NCBI RefSeq assembly: GCF_015864945.1
Contig: NZ_JADYWF010000001.1
Span: 1,922,378-1,986,377, forward strand
Length of the DNA: 64,000 nt
From: Salinibacterium sp. NG253
GTDB taxonomy: Bacteria > Actinomycetota > Actinomycetes > Actinomycetales > Microbacteriaceae
Direction of reading: 5' to 3'
A model generated the notes under the pieces. The model was not told the DNA's origin and did not search any database. It worked only from the letters and a program-made list of their open reading frames with translations. The position numbers were made by a program, and so were the translations under genes. Below are positions 25,819-33,533 of this stretch, piece by piece; position 1 is the first letter of the stretch; each line of letters opens with the position of its first letter.

Positions 25819-27000
25819 TTAGGCGCCGGCCGACGCCTTCGTCTTGTCCCAAATTTCAACGATGCGCTGCTGCGCGTCGCCGATGGCTTGAGTGTGCATG
25901 GTGCTGATCTGTTCTTCATCGAAGAAGACGAGGTCGAGCATTTCGAGGCCCTCAGCACGTGCTGTGTCCTCGATGCCCGTTCCGCCGGTGTGGTACCCGA
26001 TGTAGTCGAGTTCGCGCAGCGATGCCTCGGGGGTGAGTACGTAGTTAATGAAAGCGTGAGCCGCTTCAGGGTTGGGTGCGCCCTCGGCGATAGCCCAGTT
26101 GTCCATCCAGAGTTCGGTGTCGGGCGAACCGAGCACCCACTGCCAGCGGTCGGGGTCTTCGCTCTCCATGATGCCGATGCGAGCGTCACCGTTCCACGAC
26201 TGCATGAGCATGTGCTGCGCCTGCGGAATAGCGGCTCCACCGGGGTAGGAGTCGAAAGCGGAGATGTGCGGCGCGAGCTGCGTGGTGAGGAACTCTTCCG
26301 CGGCGGCAAGGTCTGCCTCGTCGGTGGTGTTCCAGTCGATGCCGTTAGCCCAGTAGTAGATGCCGAGCAGGGGAGCGGGGTCGTCGAGCACCGAGGTCTT
26401 GCCGCTGGCCTCATTCTGGGCCGCGTCGATGAAGTCACTCCAATTGGTGAGCTCGCGGGTGATCTTGGTCTTGTCGTAGACGAAACCAGTCGTGCCCCAC
26501 GCCTTGCAGATGGAGTACTCGTTGTTCGGGTCCCAGTCGCGACCGAGGAAGTCGGGATCCATGTCGGCGATATTCGGGATGAGGTCGAGGTTGAGCTTGC
26601 TGAGCAAACCGTTCTCGATCATCTGCGGGATGAACGGGCCGGTCGGAACAACGATGTCGTAGCCACTGGTGCCGCGCGCAGCAACAAGCTTCGAGATGAG
26701 TTCTTCGTTGGAGTTGAAGGCATCGAACGTGACCGTCGGGCCCAGCTCGTCAGTGAATTCACTGACCAGATCGGGGTCGTCATAGTCACCCCAGCTGTAG
26801 ACCGAAAGTGAACTTTCAAGGTCGCCGCCGGTCGCCTGGGTCGCCGAGCCAGTGTCGGAATCTGTGCTGCACGCGGCTAGAGCGGCAGCGCTGGCTGCGG
26901 CACCCGACAGCGCGAGAAAGCGACGACGGTTCAGTTCGCTCTTCATGATCTTCGTTGCCGAGGTAGAGGCAAGAATGCGAATGGGCTGTTCGTGGGACAT
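25819..27000 (-). CDS. potD: Polyamine-type ABC transporter substrate-binding lipoprotein (PotD-like)
   Basis: A 393-residue binding protein with a Tat-type lipoprotein signal: RRRFLALSGAAASAAALAAC, where the last Cys is the lipid anchor. The mature part starts with the PotD pattern LSVYSWGDYDDPDLVSEFTD and has FDAFNSNEELISKL and YDIVVPTGPFI, as in polyamine-binding proteins. It would capture ligand outside the membrane and pass it to PotBC. The ATG at 27000 has AAGGAG eight bases before it; an alternative start at 26946 (18 residues shorter) keeps the signal intact but lacks a good ribosome site. Confidence 0.9.
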   Translation of the reverse strand: MSHEQPIRILASTSATKIMKSELNRRRFLALSGAAASAAALAACSTDSDTGSATQATGGDLESSLSVYSWGDYDDPDLVSEFTDELGPTVTFDAFNSNEELISKLVAARGTSGYDIVVPTGPFIPQMIENGLLSKLNLDLIPNIADMDPDFLGRDWDPNNEYSICKAWGTTGFVYDKTKITRELTNWSDFIDAAQNEASGKTSVLDDPAPLLGIYYWANGIDWNTTDEADLAAAEEFLTTQLAPHISAFDSYPGGAAIPQAQHMLMQSWNGDARIGIMESEDPDRWQWVLGSPDTELWMDNWAIAEGAPNPEAAHAFINYVLTPEASLRELDYIGYHTGGTGIEDTARAEGLEMLDLVFFDEEQISTMHTQAIGDAQQRIVEIWDKTKASAGA

Positions 27001-27013
27001 CGGGCTGCTCCTT

Positions 27014-28249
27014 CTAGAGAGAAATTGAACTGGTTGGTGGGGCTGGGTTGGAGACCGCGCGAGCAATATCGGCCTGAGCCTGACTCGCCTGATCGCTGGG
27101 GAAAAGATGAACGGATGCGGTGTCCCAGGTGCACAGCACTGAGTCGCCGACAGCCAGACGTGGCGCGTTCGGGCGCGGAACCCGAGAGAGCAGCGTCTGG
27201 TCGTTTCCGATCGACACCAAGAACTGAAGCGTCTCTCCTTGATGGGACACCCCAATAACCTCGCCGCGAATCTGGTTCGCAGCAGTGCTCGTTGAATCTC
27301 CGGTGGCGAGCGCAACAGCAACAGCTTCGGGACGCACGGCGGCCTGAGCATCCATGCCGGCCGCGAGATCTTCATGGGGACCCGAAGCGTTAATAATTCC
27401 GAACGGCGACTCCATGACAGACAGATCGTTTGTCATCGTGCCAGCGATAAAGTTCTGCTGGCCAATGAAGCCAGCAACATAGGCGCTCGCCGGCGAATCG
27501 TAGATCGAGTCGGCGTCATCCAGCTGCTCGATGCGTCCCTTGCGCATGATCGCGATGCGGTCACTCATCGAGAGTGCCTCACCCTGGTCGTGCGTGACAA
27601 AGATGAAGGTGATACCGAGGCGCGACTGCAGAAGCTTGAGCTCGATCTGCATTTCTTCGCGCAGCTGGCGGTCGAGAGCACCCAGCGGCTCATCGAGGAG
27701 GAGAACGGCAGGGCGGTTGATGAGGGCCCGCGCCAGCGCGATGCGCTGCTGCTGGCCGCCTGAAAGTTGAGTGGGCTTGCGGTCGGCGAATGAGCGCATC
27801 TGCACGAGATCGAGTGACTCAGTGACGCGCTCGCGAATCTCCGACTTGGGCGTGCCCTTTTGGCGAAGCCCGTAGGCCACGTTCTCGGCGACACTCATGT
27901 GCGGGAAGAGAGCGTAAGCCTGAAAAACTGTGTTGACGTTGCGCTTGTGGGGAGGAATGCCCACAACATCCTGACCAGAAATGCGGATGCTGCCCGAGGT
28001 TGGCTCTTCGAAGCCGGCGAGCATGCGCAACGTTGTTGTTTTGCCACAGCCCGAGGGGCCGAGGAGAGAGAGGAACTCGCCGGGGCGCACGTGCAGGCTG
28101 ATGTTGTCGACAGCGATGGCGCCGCCGAACTTCTTAGTCACGCCCTCAAGGACAACAGAACCCTCTGGCTCGCTAGCGCTGGTCATTTCTGCACTGGACC
28201 TTCCCGCGGCTGAACCTGCGGGAGCTGTGTTCTGGGCTGACTCTGTCAC
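27014..28249 (-). CDS. potA: Polyamine-type ABC transporter ATP-binding protein (PotA-like)
   Basis: A 411-residue ATPase. Walker A is GPSGCGKT at about residues 64-71, the Q-loop is in VNTVFQAYALFPHM, the signature is QLSGGQQQR, Walker B is LLLDEPLGALD, and the C-terminal third is a TOBE/regulatory domain (VAVRPEAVAVAL-like; SHQGETLQFLV). The GTG start at 28249 has GGAGG upstream; a TTG at 28267 lacks a ribosome site. First gene of a six-gene operon (ATPase, binding protein, two permeases, amidohydrolase, oxidase) with a strong promoter at 28277-28305. Confidence 0.92.
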   Translation of the reverse strand: MTESAQNTAPAGSAAGRSSAEMTSASEPEGSVVLEGVTKKFGGAIAVDNISLHVRPGEFLSLLGPSGCGKTTTLRMLAGFEEPTSGSIRISGQDVVGIPPHKRNVNTVFQAYALFPHMSVAENVAYGLRQKGTPKSEIRERVTESLDLVQMRSFADRKPTQLSGGQQQRIALARALINRPAVLLLDEPLGALDRQLREEMQIELKLLQSRLGITFIFVTHDQGEALSMSDRIAIMRKGRIEQLDDADSIYDSPASAYVAGFIGQQNFIAGTMTNDLSVMESPFGIINASGPHEDLAAGMDAQAAVRPEAVAVALATGDSTSTAANQIRGEVIGVSHQGETLQFLVSIGNDQTLLSRVPRPNAPRLAVGDSVLCTWDTASVHLFPSDQASQAQADIARAVSNPAPPTSSISL

Positions 28250-28271
28250 GACGCTACGTACCTCCAAGATC

Positions 28272-28305
28272 GCGAAAAGTTATTCGCAACTGTTGGTGTA
28301 GTCAA
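28272..28305 (-). promoter_or_regulatory. Promoter of the polyamine operon with an operator around the -10 box
   Basis: On the minus strand TTGACT (28300-28305) and TAACTT (28277-28282) are 17 bases apart. The -10 box is framed exactly by GCGAA (28272-28276) and TTCGC (28283-28287), an inverted repeat that a repressor such as the nearby Lrp-type protein could bind. Confidence 0.7.
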
Positions 28306-28433
28306 CCGGAAAAACCGGCGAGACGCAACGGTATACATGGTTAAGTTCGTGTTACAGAACGGATTTCGTTGTTATTGGGCGTTTTTTGTGCGTAAATCTA
28401 TGAGATTCCCCCGAACCACGACAGGGCGCGTCG

Positions 28434-28871
28434 TTACTCGTAGCGTCGGTGAATCAACCGCGACAGAACGATGGAGCTGCGGGTGTTGTCGATGTTCGTG
28501 GCAGTGCGCAGTCTCTCGAGGGCGATCTCAAGCGAGTGGATGTCGCGCGAGCGCATATGGACGACTGCGTCGGCAGACCCACTGACTGTTCCGGCATCCA
28601 CCACTTCGGGAATGGCACTGAGGATGCGTTTGAGTTCTTGCGGAGCCACGTTTCCGCGGCAAAAGAGCTCGACGTACGCTTCGGTTCCCAAGCCATCGAC
28701 GGCGGGATCGACCTGCACGGTGAAGCCGCGGATGGTGCCGTTGGCAACCAAGCGGTCGACGCGCCGTTTAACTGCGGAGGCCGAAAGCCCCACGGCTTCT
28801 CCTATATCTCCATAGCCTGCGCGGGCGTTGAGGCGGAGCATGTCGATGATTCCTGCGTCCAGCTTGTCCAT
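28434..28871 (-). CDS. Lrp/AsnC-family transcriptional regulator
   Basis: A 145-residue regulator. The N-terminal helix-turn-helix is DKLDAGIIDMLRLNARAGYG, then DIGEAVGLSASAVKRRVDRL; the C-terminal RAM domain has VDPAVDGLGTEAYVELFCRG and ends with the usual dimer contact (LSRLIHRRYE). Members bind an amino acid or related effector. It is divergent from the dimethylargininase gene and lies upstream of the polyamine operon on the same strand, so it may control both. A TACTCT box lies six bases before the ATG. Confidence 0.92.
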   Translation of the reverse strand: MDKLDAGIIDMLRLNARAGYGDIGEAVGLSASAVKRRVDRLVANGTIRGFTVQVDPAVDGLGTEAYVELFCRGNVAPQELKRILSAIPEVVDAGTVSGSADAVVHMRSRDIHSLEIALERLRTATNIDNTRSSIVLSRLIHRRYE

Positions 28872-28877
28872 GCCCTC

Positions 28878-28883
28878 AGAGTA
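28878..28883 (-). promoter_or_regulatory. Probable -10 box (TACTCT), leaderless start of the Lrp gene
   Basis: TACTCT on the minus strand is followed by six bases and the ATG at 28871. Confidence 0.5.
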
Positions 28884-28886
28884 CGG

Positions 28887-28931
28887 CGAATTATTGTGCC
28901 TTGGCTAGGGATTGCGCCGAATTAGTGCGCA
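28887..28931. promoter_or_regulatory. Direct repeats in the Lrp/dimethylargininase intergenic region
   Basis: CGAATTATTGTGCC (28887-28900) and CGAATTAGTGCGCA (28918-28931) match at 11 of 14 bases and are 31 bases apart, about three helix turns. The second copy is part of an imperfect inverted repeat with TGCGC at 28913-28917. Lrp-type proteins bind phased sites of this kind. Confidence 0.55.
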
Positions 28932-28974
28932 CATTACCGAGACATTGCGGATAGGTGCGTGAAACACTGGGGCT

Positions 28975-29811
28975 ATGACGATCACTGACACCGAATCGAC
29001 CACGCCTGCCCGCCAGGCCACCGCGAAGACTGTGCTGATGTGCCGTCCCGACTTCTTTACAGTCACGTACAGCATCAACCCGTGGATGAATCCCAACGAT
29101 CCCACAGACACCAGCCTTGCTGTGAAGCAGTGGCAGACGCTCTACGACACCTACATTAACCTCGGCTTCACCGTCGAGCTCATTGACCCCATCGATGGCC
29201 TGCCCGACATGGTCTACGCCGCAAACGGCGGCTTCGTGATCGACGGCAAAGCCTACGGCGCCCTCTTCACCTACGACGAGCGCAAAGCAGAAGGCCCCGC
29301 CTACATGGACTGGTTCGGCGCTAACGGTTTTGACGTTGCTTCCCCCGAGAACGTTAATGAGGGTGAGGGCGACTTCCTCCTTGTCGGCGACAACATCCTT
29401 GCAGGCATGGGCTTCCGCACTTCGGTCGAAAGCCACCGAGAGCTTGCAGCGCTTTCGGGCCGCAACGTTGTCTCCCTCAACCTCATTAACCCCAGCTTTT
29501 ACCACGTCGACACCGCCATCGCGAAGCTCGACGAAACCAACATCGCCTACCTCGAGAGCGCGTTTGACGAGCCCTCGCTTGAGAAACTCCGTGCGCTGTA
29601 TCCCGACGCCATCCTCGCCACTGAAGAGGATGCGGCAGTGCTCGGACTCAACTCCTACAGCGACGGCTACAACGTCGTGATCGCCGCCCGCGCCAAAGAC
29701 TTCGAGCGCCAGCTCAAGGAACGCGGCTACAACCCCATCGGCGTCGACCTCTCCGAGCTGCTGCTCGGTGGCGGCGGCGTAAAGTGCTGCACCCTCGAAC
29801 TGCGCCGCTAG
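28975..29811 (+). CDS. ddaH: Dimethylarginine dimethylaminohydrolase
   Basis: A 278-residue enzyme of the guanidino-group-modifying superfamily that converts dimethylarginine (or a close arginine derivative) to citrulline and an amine. The family pattern is clear: LMCRPDFFTVTYSINPWMN, LPDMVYAANGGFV (substrate-binding Asp), NEGEGDFLLVG (catalytic acidic residue), FYHVDTA (catalytic His) and the C-terminal LLGGGGVKCCTLEL with the nucleophilic cysteine. It is divergent from the Lrp gene. In many relatives an ornithine aminotransferase follows; here none does. The mRNA ends at a good hairpin. Confidence 0.9.
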   Translation: MTITDTESTTPARQATAKTVLMCRPDFFTVTYSINPWMNPNDPTDTSLAVKQWQTLYDTYINLGFTVELIDPIDGLPDMVYAANGGFVIDGKAYGALFTYDERKAEGPAYMDWFGANGFDVASPENVNEGEGDFLLVGDNILAGMGFRTSVESHRELAALSGRNVVSLNLINPSFYHVDTAIAKLDETNIAYLESAFDEPSLEKLRALYPDAILATEEDAAVLGLNSYSDGYNVVIAARAKDFERQLKERGYNPIGVDLSELLLGGGGVKCCTLELRR

Positions 29812-29844
29812 CGGCACGGTACCGATAACTTCGCCGCTAGCGGC
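29804..29844. repeat. Two identical 12-bp palindromes at the end of ddaH
   Basis: GCCGCTAGCGGC occurs at 29804-29815 and again at 29833-29844. The ddaH stop codon TAG is the centre of the first copy. Each copy can fold on itself or pair with the other. Confidence 0.6.
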
Positions 29845-29871
29845 GAGATGCGCCTGGCGCACTGAACAGAA

Positions 29872-29910
29872 CGAATGGCCTGCGACTCGAGCGCGGGCCA
29901 TTCGTGTTTT
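29872..29910 (+). terminator. Intrinsic terminator of ddaH
   Basis: CGAATGGCC (29872-29880) pairs with GGCCATTCG (29896-29904), followed by TGTTTT. Confidence 0.8.
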
Positions 29911-29928
29911 GCTGCCGTACTGCGCGGG

Positions 29929-30369
29929 CTAGCGCTCTTCGCAGATCACGACCGGGATGTCACGGGTCGTCTTGGTCTGGTACTCCGCGTAGCGCGAGTT
30001 GGCGGCCACAATCTGGGGCCACAGCTCGGCCTTCTCGGCGGCATCCGCAGTGTGGGTGTGCACGGGCACAGTGCGTCCGCGCACGGTGAGTTCGGCATCC
30101 GGATTCGCCTGCAGATTGCGGTACCAGAGTGGGTCGCGGTCGTCGCCGCCCTTCGACGCCACAATCACCCAGCGGCCCTTGCTATGCACGGGAGCAGTCA
30201 GCATCGTTGACCGGCGGATGCCCGACACCCGGCCCGTGGTGTGAAGCTCGAGTGAGGGCATGCCCCCGAGAGTCCAGCCCAGGCGCCCGCCCGAAACCGC
30301 AAGGATCGCGCGGTGCACGCCGTTCATGAGTTTCATGCCGAGGTCGCTGAGGCGGTTGCTAGTTCTCAT
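29929..30369 (-). CDS. DDN/DUF385-type nitroreductase family protein
   Basis: A 146-residue protein of the same deazaflavin-type family as the gene at 5673-6128. The signature region is LELHTTGRVSGIRRSTMLTAP, then GRWVIVASKGGDDRDPLWYRNLQANPD-like motifs (WYRN is the conserved cofactor-side stretch) and ELTVRGRTVPV. It ends TTRDIPVVICEER. It would reduce a small molecule with F420H2 if the cell makes F420, or bind another flavin-like cofactor. Single gene between two terminators. Confidence 0.85.
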   Translation of the reverse strand: MRTSNRLSDLGMKLMNGVHRAILAVSGGRLGWTLGGMPSLELHTTGRVSGIRRSTMLTAPVHSKGRWVIVASKGGDDRDPLWYRNLQANPDAELTVRGRTVPVHTHTADAAEKAELWPQIVAANSRYAEYQTKTTRDIPVVICEER

Positions 30370-30411
30370 GGGTCTATTGTCGCGCGTCTGGTGGGATGCG
30401 GCTGGATGGCG

Positions 30412-30427
30412 TCAGGCGTCTGCCTGA
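30412..30427 (-). terminator. Short hairpin after the MFS gene
   Basis: TCAGGC (30412-30417) pairs with GCCTGA (30422-30427) around a four-base loop, between the MFS stop (30447) and the next gene start (30369). No U-run. Confidence 0.35.
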
Positions 30428-30446
30428 GTCGAGCGCGTTCAGACGG

Positions 30447-31724
30447 TCAGACAGCCGCGCGGCGCTGCGGCGGGCGCACGAAGAGTGCGAGCACGGCGAC
30501 GGCAATCGGGAGGCTCGCAAACCACACGGCCGGCTCGGTGAAGTTGCCACTGACATCGACGGCAAGGGCGAGGGCGATGGGGCCGAGAGCGGTGGAGCCC
30601 AGAGCGATCGCGGTCGTGACGCCGCGAATGGAGCCGATGTGGGCGGTGCCGTAGTAGCGCACGTAGGCGGCGGCTTCCATCCCGCGCAGGCTTCCGCCGG
30701 CAGCACCGAGCACGAGTCCGTAGAGAATAGCCGTGCCGTCGGGGCCGACGACCGAGAGCAACAGCAACGAGCCGGCGAGAGTGAGCATCGAGAAGATCAC
30801 GAAGAGCTTGGGGCTCACGCGGTCGACGAACGCTCCGACAATCAGGGTTGCCGCGATGCCGGTCACGGTTTGCGGGAGAAAGTTGGCGGCCGCTTCGAAC
30901 GGGGTGAGGCCGCGCTCGCCGAGAATCGCGATCTGGTGGAAGGCGAGGCCAGTGCTCAGCATGCCCGAGACGGCGAGGGAGGACGCGATGACCCAGAACA
31001 TGCCGGTGCGGGCTGCTTCGCCGAGCATCCACGACTCTTTCTGGATGACGATCTGCGCTGTCGACAGATCTTCGGTCTGGGCGGCAACCCGGCTGCGCCT
31101 CGGCAGGATGAACGCGAGCGGTACGACGACGGCGAGCACAATCGCGGCTTCCCAACGCCACGCGGCGTGAATCCCGACGGCCGAGATGAGTCGTTCGAGC
31201 CCAACGGGGGCGAGGGAGATTCCGGCGGATCCGATGGCGGCCGTGATGCCCAGCGCCAGACCGCGGCGGTGGGTGATGGCGCGGGCGACCGCCGTGGTGG
31301 CGGCGAGGCTGAGGGCGCCCTGGCCGAGCATCCGCACGCCGACGAAACCGGCAGTGAGTCCGGCGACGCCGTCGACGAAACTTAGGGCAAGCAGCACGCT
31401 CGCGAACAGGGCGCCGATGACGATGGTGACGTAGCGGGCGCCGAAGCGGTCGAGGGCGCGGCCGATGAAGGGTTGGGCGGCGGCACCAACGATCGTGCCG
31501 AAGAAGTAGCTGACCGAGATGCCCGTGCGGGAGACGTCGAGTTCAGCGATGAGCGGGTCGGTGAAGACGGAGATTCCGGCGGTCTGACCCGGAGCGGTCA
31601 TCACCGAGATGATGCCCGCAGCGGCGACCAGGCTCACCCACGGCAACCACCGCGCGGGCGACCGCTGTGCCGGAGAACGTCGGCGCGACTGAGCCACGTT
31701 CACATCAGAGGAAACCACAACCAC
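30447..31724 (-). CDS. MFS transporter
   Basis: A 425-residue, 12-helix major facilitator. It has the substrate-pathway helix SYFFGTIVGAAAQPFIGRALDRFGARYVT, with a motif A-like loop (GRALDRFGAR), and a matching motif in the second half. It shares features with monocarboxylate or oxalate/formate type MFS carriers (FTDPLIAELDVSRTGISVSYF). The GTG start at 31724 is preceded by GAAGGG. No neighbour points to a substrate. Confidence 0.85.
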   Translation of the reverse strand: MVVVSSDVNVAQSRRRSPAQRSPARWLPWVSLVAAAGIISVMTAPGQTAGISVFTDPLIAELDVSRTGISVSYFFGTIVGAAAQPFIGRALDRFGARYVTIVIGALFASVLLALSFVDGVAGLTAGFVGVRMLGQGALSLAATTAVARAITHRRGLALGITAAIGSAGISLAPVGLERLISAVGIHAAWRWEAAIVLAVVVPLAFILPRRSRVAAQTEDLSTAQIVIQKESWMLGEAARTGMFWVIASSLAVSGMLSTGLAFHQIAILGERGLTPFEAAANFLPQTVTGIAATLIVGAFVDRVSPKLFVIFSMLTLAGSLLLLSVVGPDGTAILYGLVLGAAGGSLRGMEAAAYVRYYGTAHIGSIRGVTTAIALGSTALGPIALALAVDVSGNFTEPAVWFASLPIAVAVLALFVRPPQRRAAV

Positions 31725-31845
31725 TCAACCCTTCGAACCCACCGTCGGGCCAGCGCTTGGCGCCGCGACTCCTGCCGCAACGCATAGCCAAAATCGTACT
31801 CGCCTCTGGCGTGACGGGATTCAGGCGCGTTGCGGAGCAGTTGCG

Positions 31846-31851
31846 TAAAGT
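31846..31851 (+). promoter_or_regulatory. Probable -10 box (TAAAGT), leaderless start of the LtrA-like gene
   Basis: TAAAGT is followed by six bases (TGCGAC) and the ATG at 31858. Confidence 0.5.
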
Positions 31852-31857
31852 TGCGAC

Positions 31858-33045
31858 ATGAACGCACTGCGCTCGCGGGTGGTGGCTCGGGACATCGACG
31901 AGCCGCACCGCAAAACGACTCCGCTCGAGCTGCTCTTTGACCTGACCTTCGTGGTCGCGGTCGCCTCGGTCGTGCGGCAGCTGACGCACGCCGTCGAGGT
32001 GGGGCATGCTTTCGAAGCCATCGCGCCGTTTCTTATGGTCTTCTTCTCCATCTGGTGGGCGTGGAACCAGTTCACCTGGCTGGCCTCGGCGTACGACACG
32101 GATGACGTTCCCTACCGTCTCTTCACCATGCTGCAGATGGGCGGCATCCTCGTTCTCGCCGCCGGCGTTCCTATGGCCTTCGACGACGGCAACTTTGCAG
32201 CCGTCACCGCGGGATACCTGATTTTGCGAATTGGGCTTATCGCGACCCTGCTGCGCGCCGTAAAAGATGACCCTGAAACGCGCGCCACCGCCGGACGTTA
32301 TGCGCTCGGTATCGGGGTCGTGCAGGTCGGTTGGTTGTTGCGCCTGTTGCTTCCCGCCGAGCTGGCCATGGTGTCGTTCGGCATTCTGGTAATTGCGGAG
32401 CTGGCAGTGCCGCTCTGGGCCGATCGTGCACAGCGACTGTCCTGGCATCCGCACCACATCGCGGAGCGCTACGGAAAGTTCACGATCCTGGTGCTCGGCG
32501 AAAGCGTGCTCGCCTCGACGTTCGCGGTGCAGGAAGCGCTCGAAGAGGGGCTGACGCCGTCGCTCATTGTGGCGTCGGCTGCTGGCCTCGTGCTGCTGTT
32601 CGCGCTGTGGTGGCTGTACTTCTCTGAACCCGCCGCCGAGGGCCTAGAAAACAGGCGCGATCGCTACCTGTTCTGGAACTACGGCCACTACTTTTTGTTT
32701 GCGGCGCTCGCCGCCGTCGGAACCGGCATCGAAGTGTCGGTGCGATCCGTCACGACAGACCTCGAGTCGAGCGAGCTTGTGGTCGGCTTCTCTCTGGCGC
32801 TGCCCGTTGCGCTCTTCATTCTGCTGCTGTGGCTGTTACACGCGCCCATGGTGGAGCGGGTGTCGATTCCGCGATCGGCAACAATCGTTGCGGTGCTCGT
32901 GATGCTGGCGCTGCCGCTGGCGGCATCCGCCATCGGCACTATCGGCGTAGCCGTGGCTATTGCGGTGGTCTCGGTAATTCTGCTGGCGGTCGCACTATTG
33001 ACGGGACGCATGCGCGCAGCAAAACTTGAGGCCAAGCAGGACTAG
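31858..33045 (+). CDS. ltrA: Low-temperature-requirement A (LtrA) family membrane protein
   Basis: A 395-residue membrane protein of the LtrA family, first linked to growth of Listeria in the cold; its chemistry is unknown. The family start TPLELLFDLTFVVAVASVVRQL, the FSIWWAWNQFTWLASAYDTDD block, the HPHHIAERYGKFTILVLGES block and a late KNRR-like/FWNYGHYFLF stretch are all visible. About eleven hydrophobic helices. It may be co-transcribed with the small VOC protein 20 bases downstream. Cold association would fit a cold-adapted microbe, but this is only suggestive. Confidence 0.9.
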   Translation: MNALRSRVVARDIDEPHRKTTPLELLFDLTFVVAVASVVRQLTHAVEVGHAFEAIAPFLMVFFSIWWAWNQFTWLASAYDTDDVPYRLFTMLQMGGILVLAAGVPMAFDDGNFAAVTAGYLILRIGLIATLLRAVKDDPETRATAGRYALGIGVVQVGWLLRLLLPAELAMVSFGILVIAELAVPLWADRAQRLSWHPHHIAERYGKFTILVLGESVLASTFAVQEALEEGLTPSLIVASAAGLVLLFALWWLYFSEPAAEGLENRRDRYLFWNYGHYFLFAALAAVGTGIEVSVRSVTTDLESSELVVGFSLALPVALFILLLWLLHAPMVERVSIPRSATIVAVLVMLALPLAASAIGTIGVAVAIAVVSVILLAVALLTGRMRAAKLEAKQD

Positions 33046-33065
33046 CAAAGAGAGGGCGGAACACG

Positions 33066-33455
33066 ATGTTTGATCCGAAAGATGCATTCTCTGGATTCAG
33101 CGTCAACGATCTGGAAGCCGCTGCGGCCTTCTACCGTGACAGCCTCGGCCTCGCAGTCGCCGATGGCGGAATGGGCACGCTGCGCCTCACGCTCCCCGGC
33201 GGCGCCGAAGTGACCATCTACCCGAAAGAGAACCACGAACCGGCGAGCTTCACCATCCTGAACTTTGCGGTCGAGGATGTCGAAGCTGCCGTCGATGCGC
33301 TTAACGAGCGTGGCGTGGTGACCAAGATCTATAGCGACGGCGACCTCATGGGTGACCTCGGCACTGACGCGAAGGGCATCATGCGTGGGCACGGGCCCGA
33401 GATTGCGTGGTTCAAGGACCCCGCGGGAAATGTGCTGTCGGTCATTAAGGCGTAG
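33066..33455 (+). CDS. VOC-family (glyoxalase/bleomycin resistance-like) protein
   Basis: A 129-residue single VOC domain made of two beta-alpha-beta3 halves: FSVNDLEAAAAFYRDSLGL, then GGAEVTIYPKEN, FTILNFAVEDVEAAVDAL, and the closing WFKDPAGNVLSVI. The first-half metal histidine is replaced, though His and Glu residues are available further on, so enzymatic activity is uncertain. The GAGGGCGGAAC stretch gives a fair ribosome site. It lies close behind ltrA. Confidence 0.87.
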   Translation: MFDPKDAFSGFSVNDLEAAAAFYRDSLGLAVADGGMGTLRLTLPGGAEVTIYPKENHEPASFTILNFAVEDVEAAVDALNERGVVTKIYSDGDLMGDLGTDAKGIMRGHGPEIAWFKDPAGNVLSVIKA

Positions 33456-33533
33456 TTGGGCTCAGCAGCATTAGGGTTTTGACTAGCCACCTCAAACTGA
33501 GGCTCCCTCGTGGCGAAATCTTTTGGAGAAAGA

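Noticed and set aside
27001-27375. 125-residue N-terminal extension of the PotD-like protein
   Set aside because: It would overlap the potA gene in another frame and push the lipoprotein signal inside; AAGGAG before 27000 marks the true start.
28891-29901. 336-residue open frame on the minus strand
   Set aside because: It lies opposite the well-supported dimethylargininase gene; its composition is that of an antisense shadow in high-GC DNA, and it has no recognisable motif.
30396-31385. 329-residue open frame on the plus strand
   Set aside because: Antisense to the MFS transporter; extremely charged and repetitive, typical shadow sequence.
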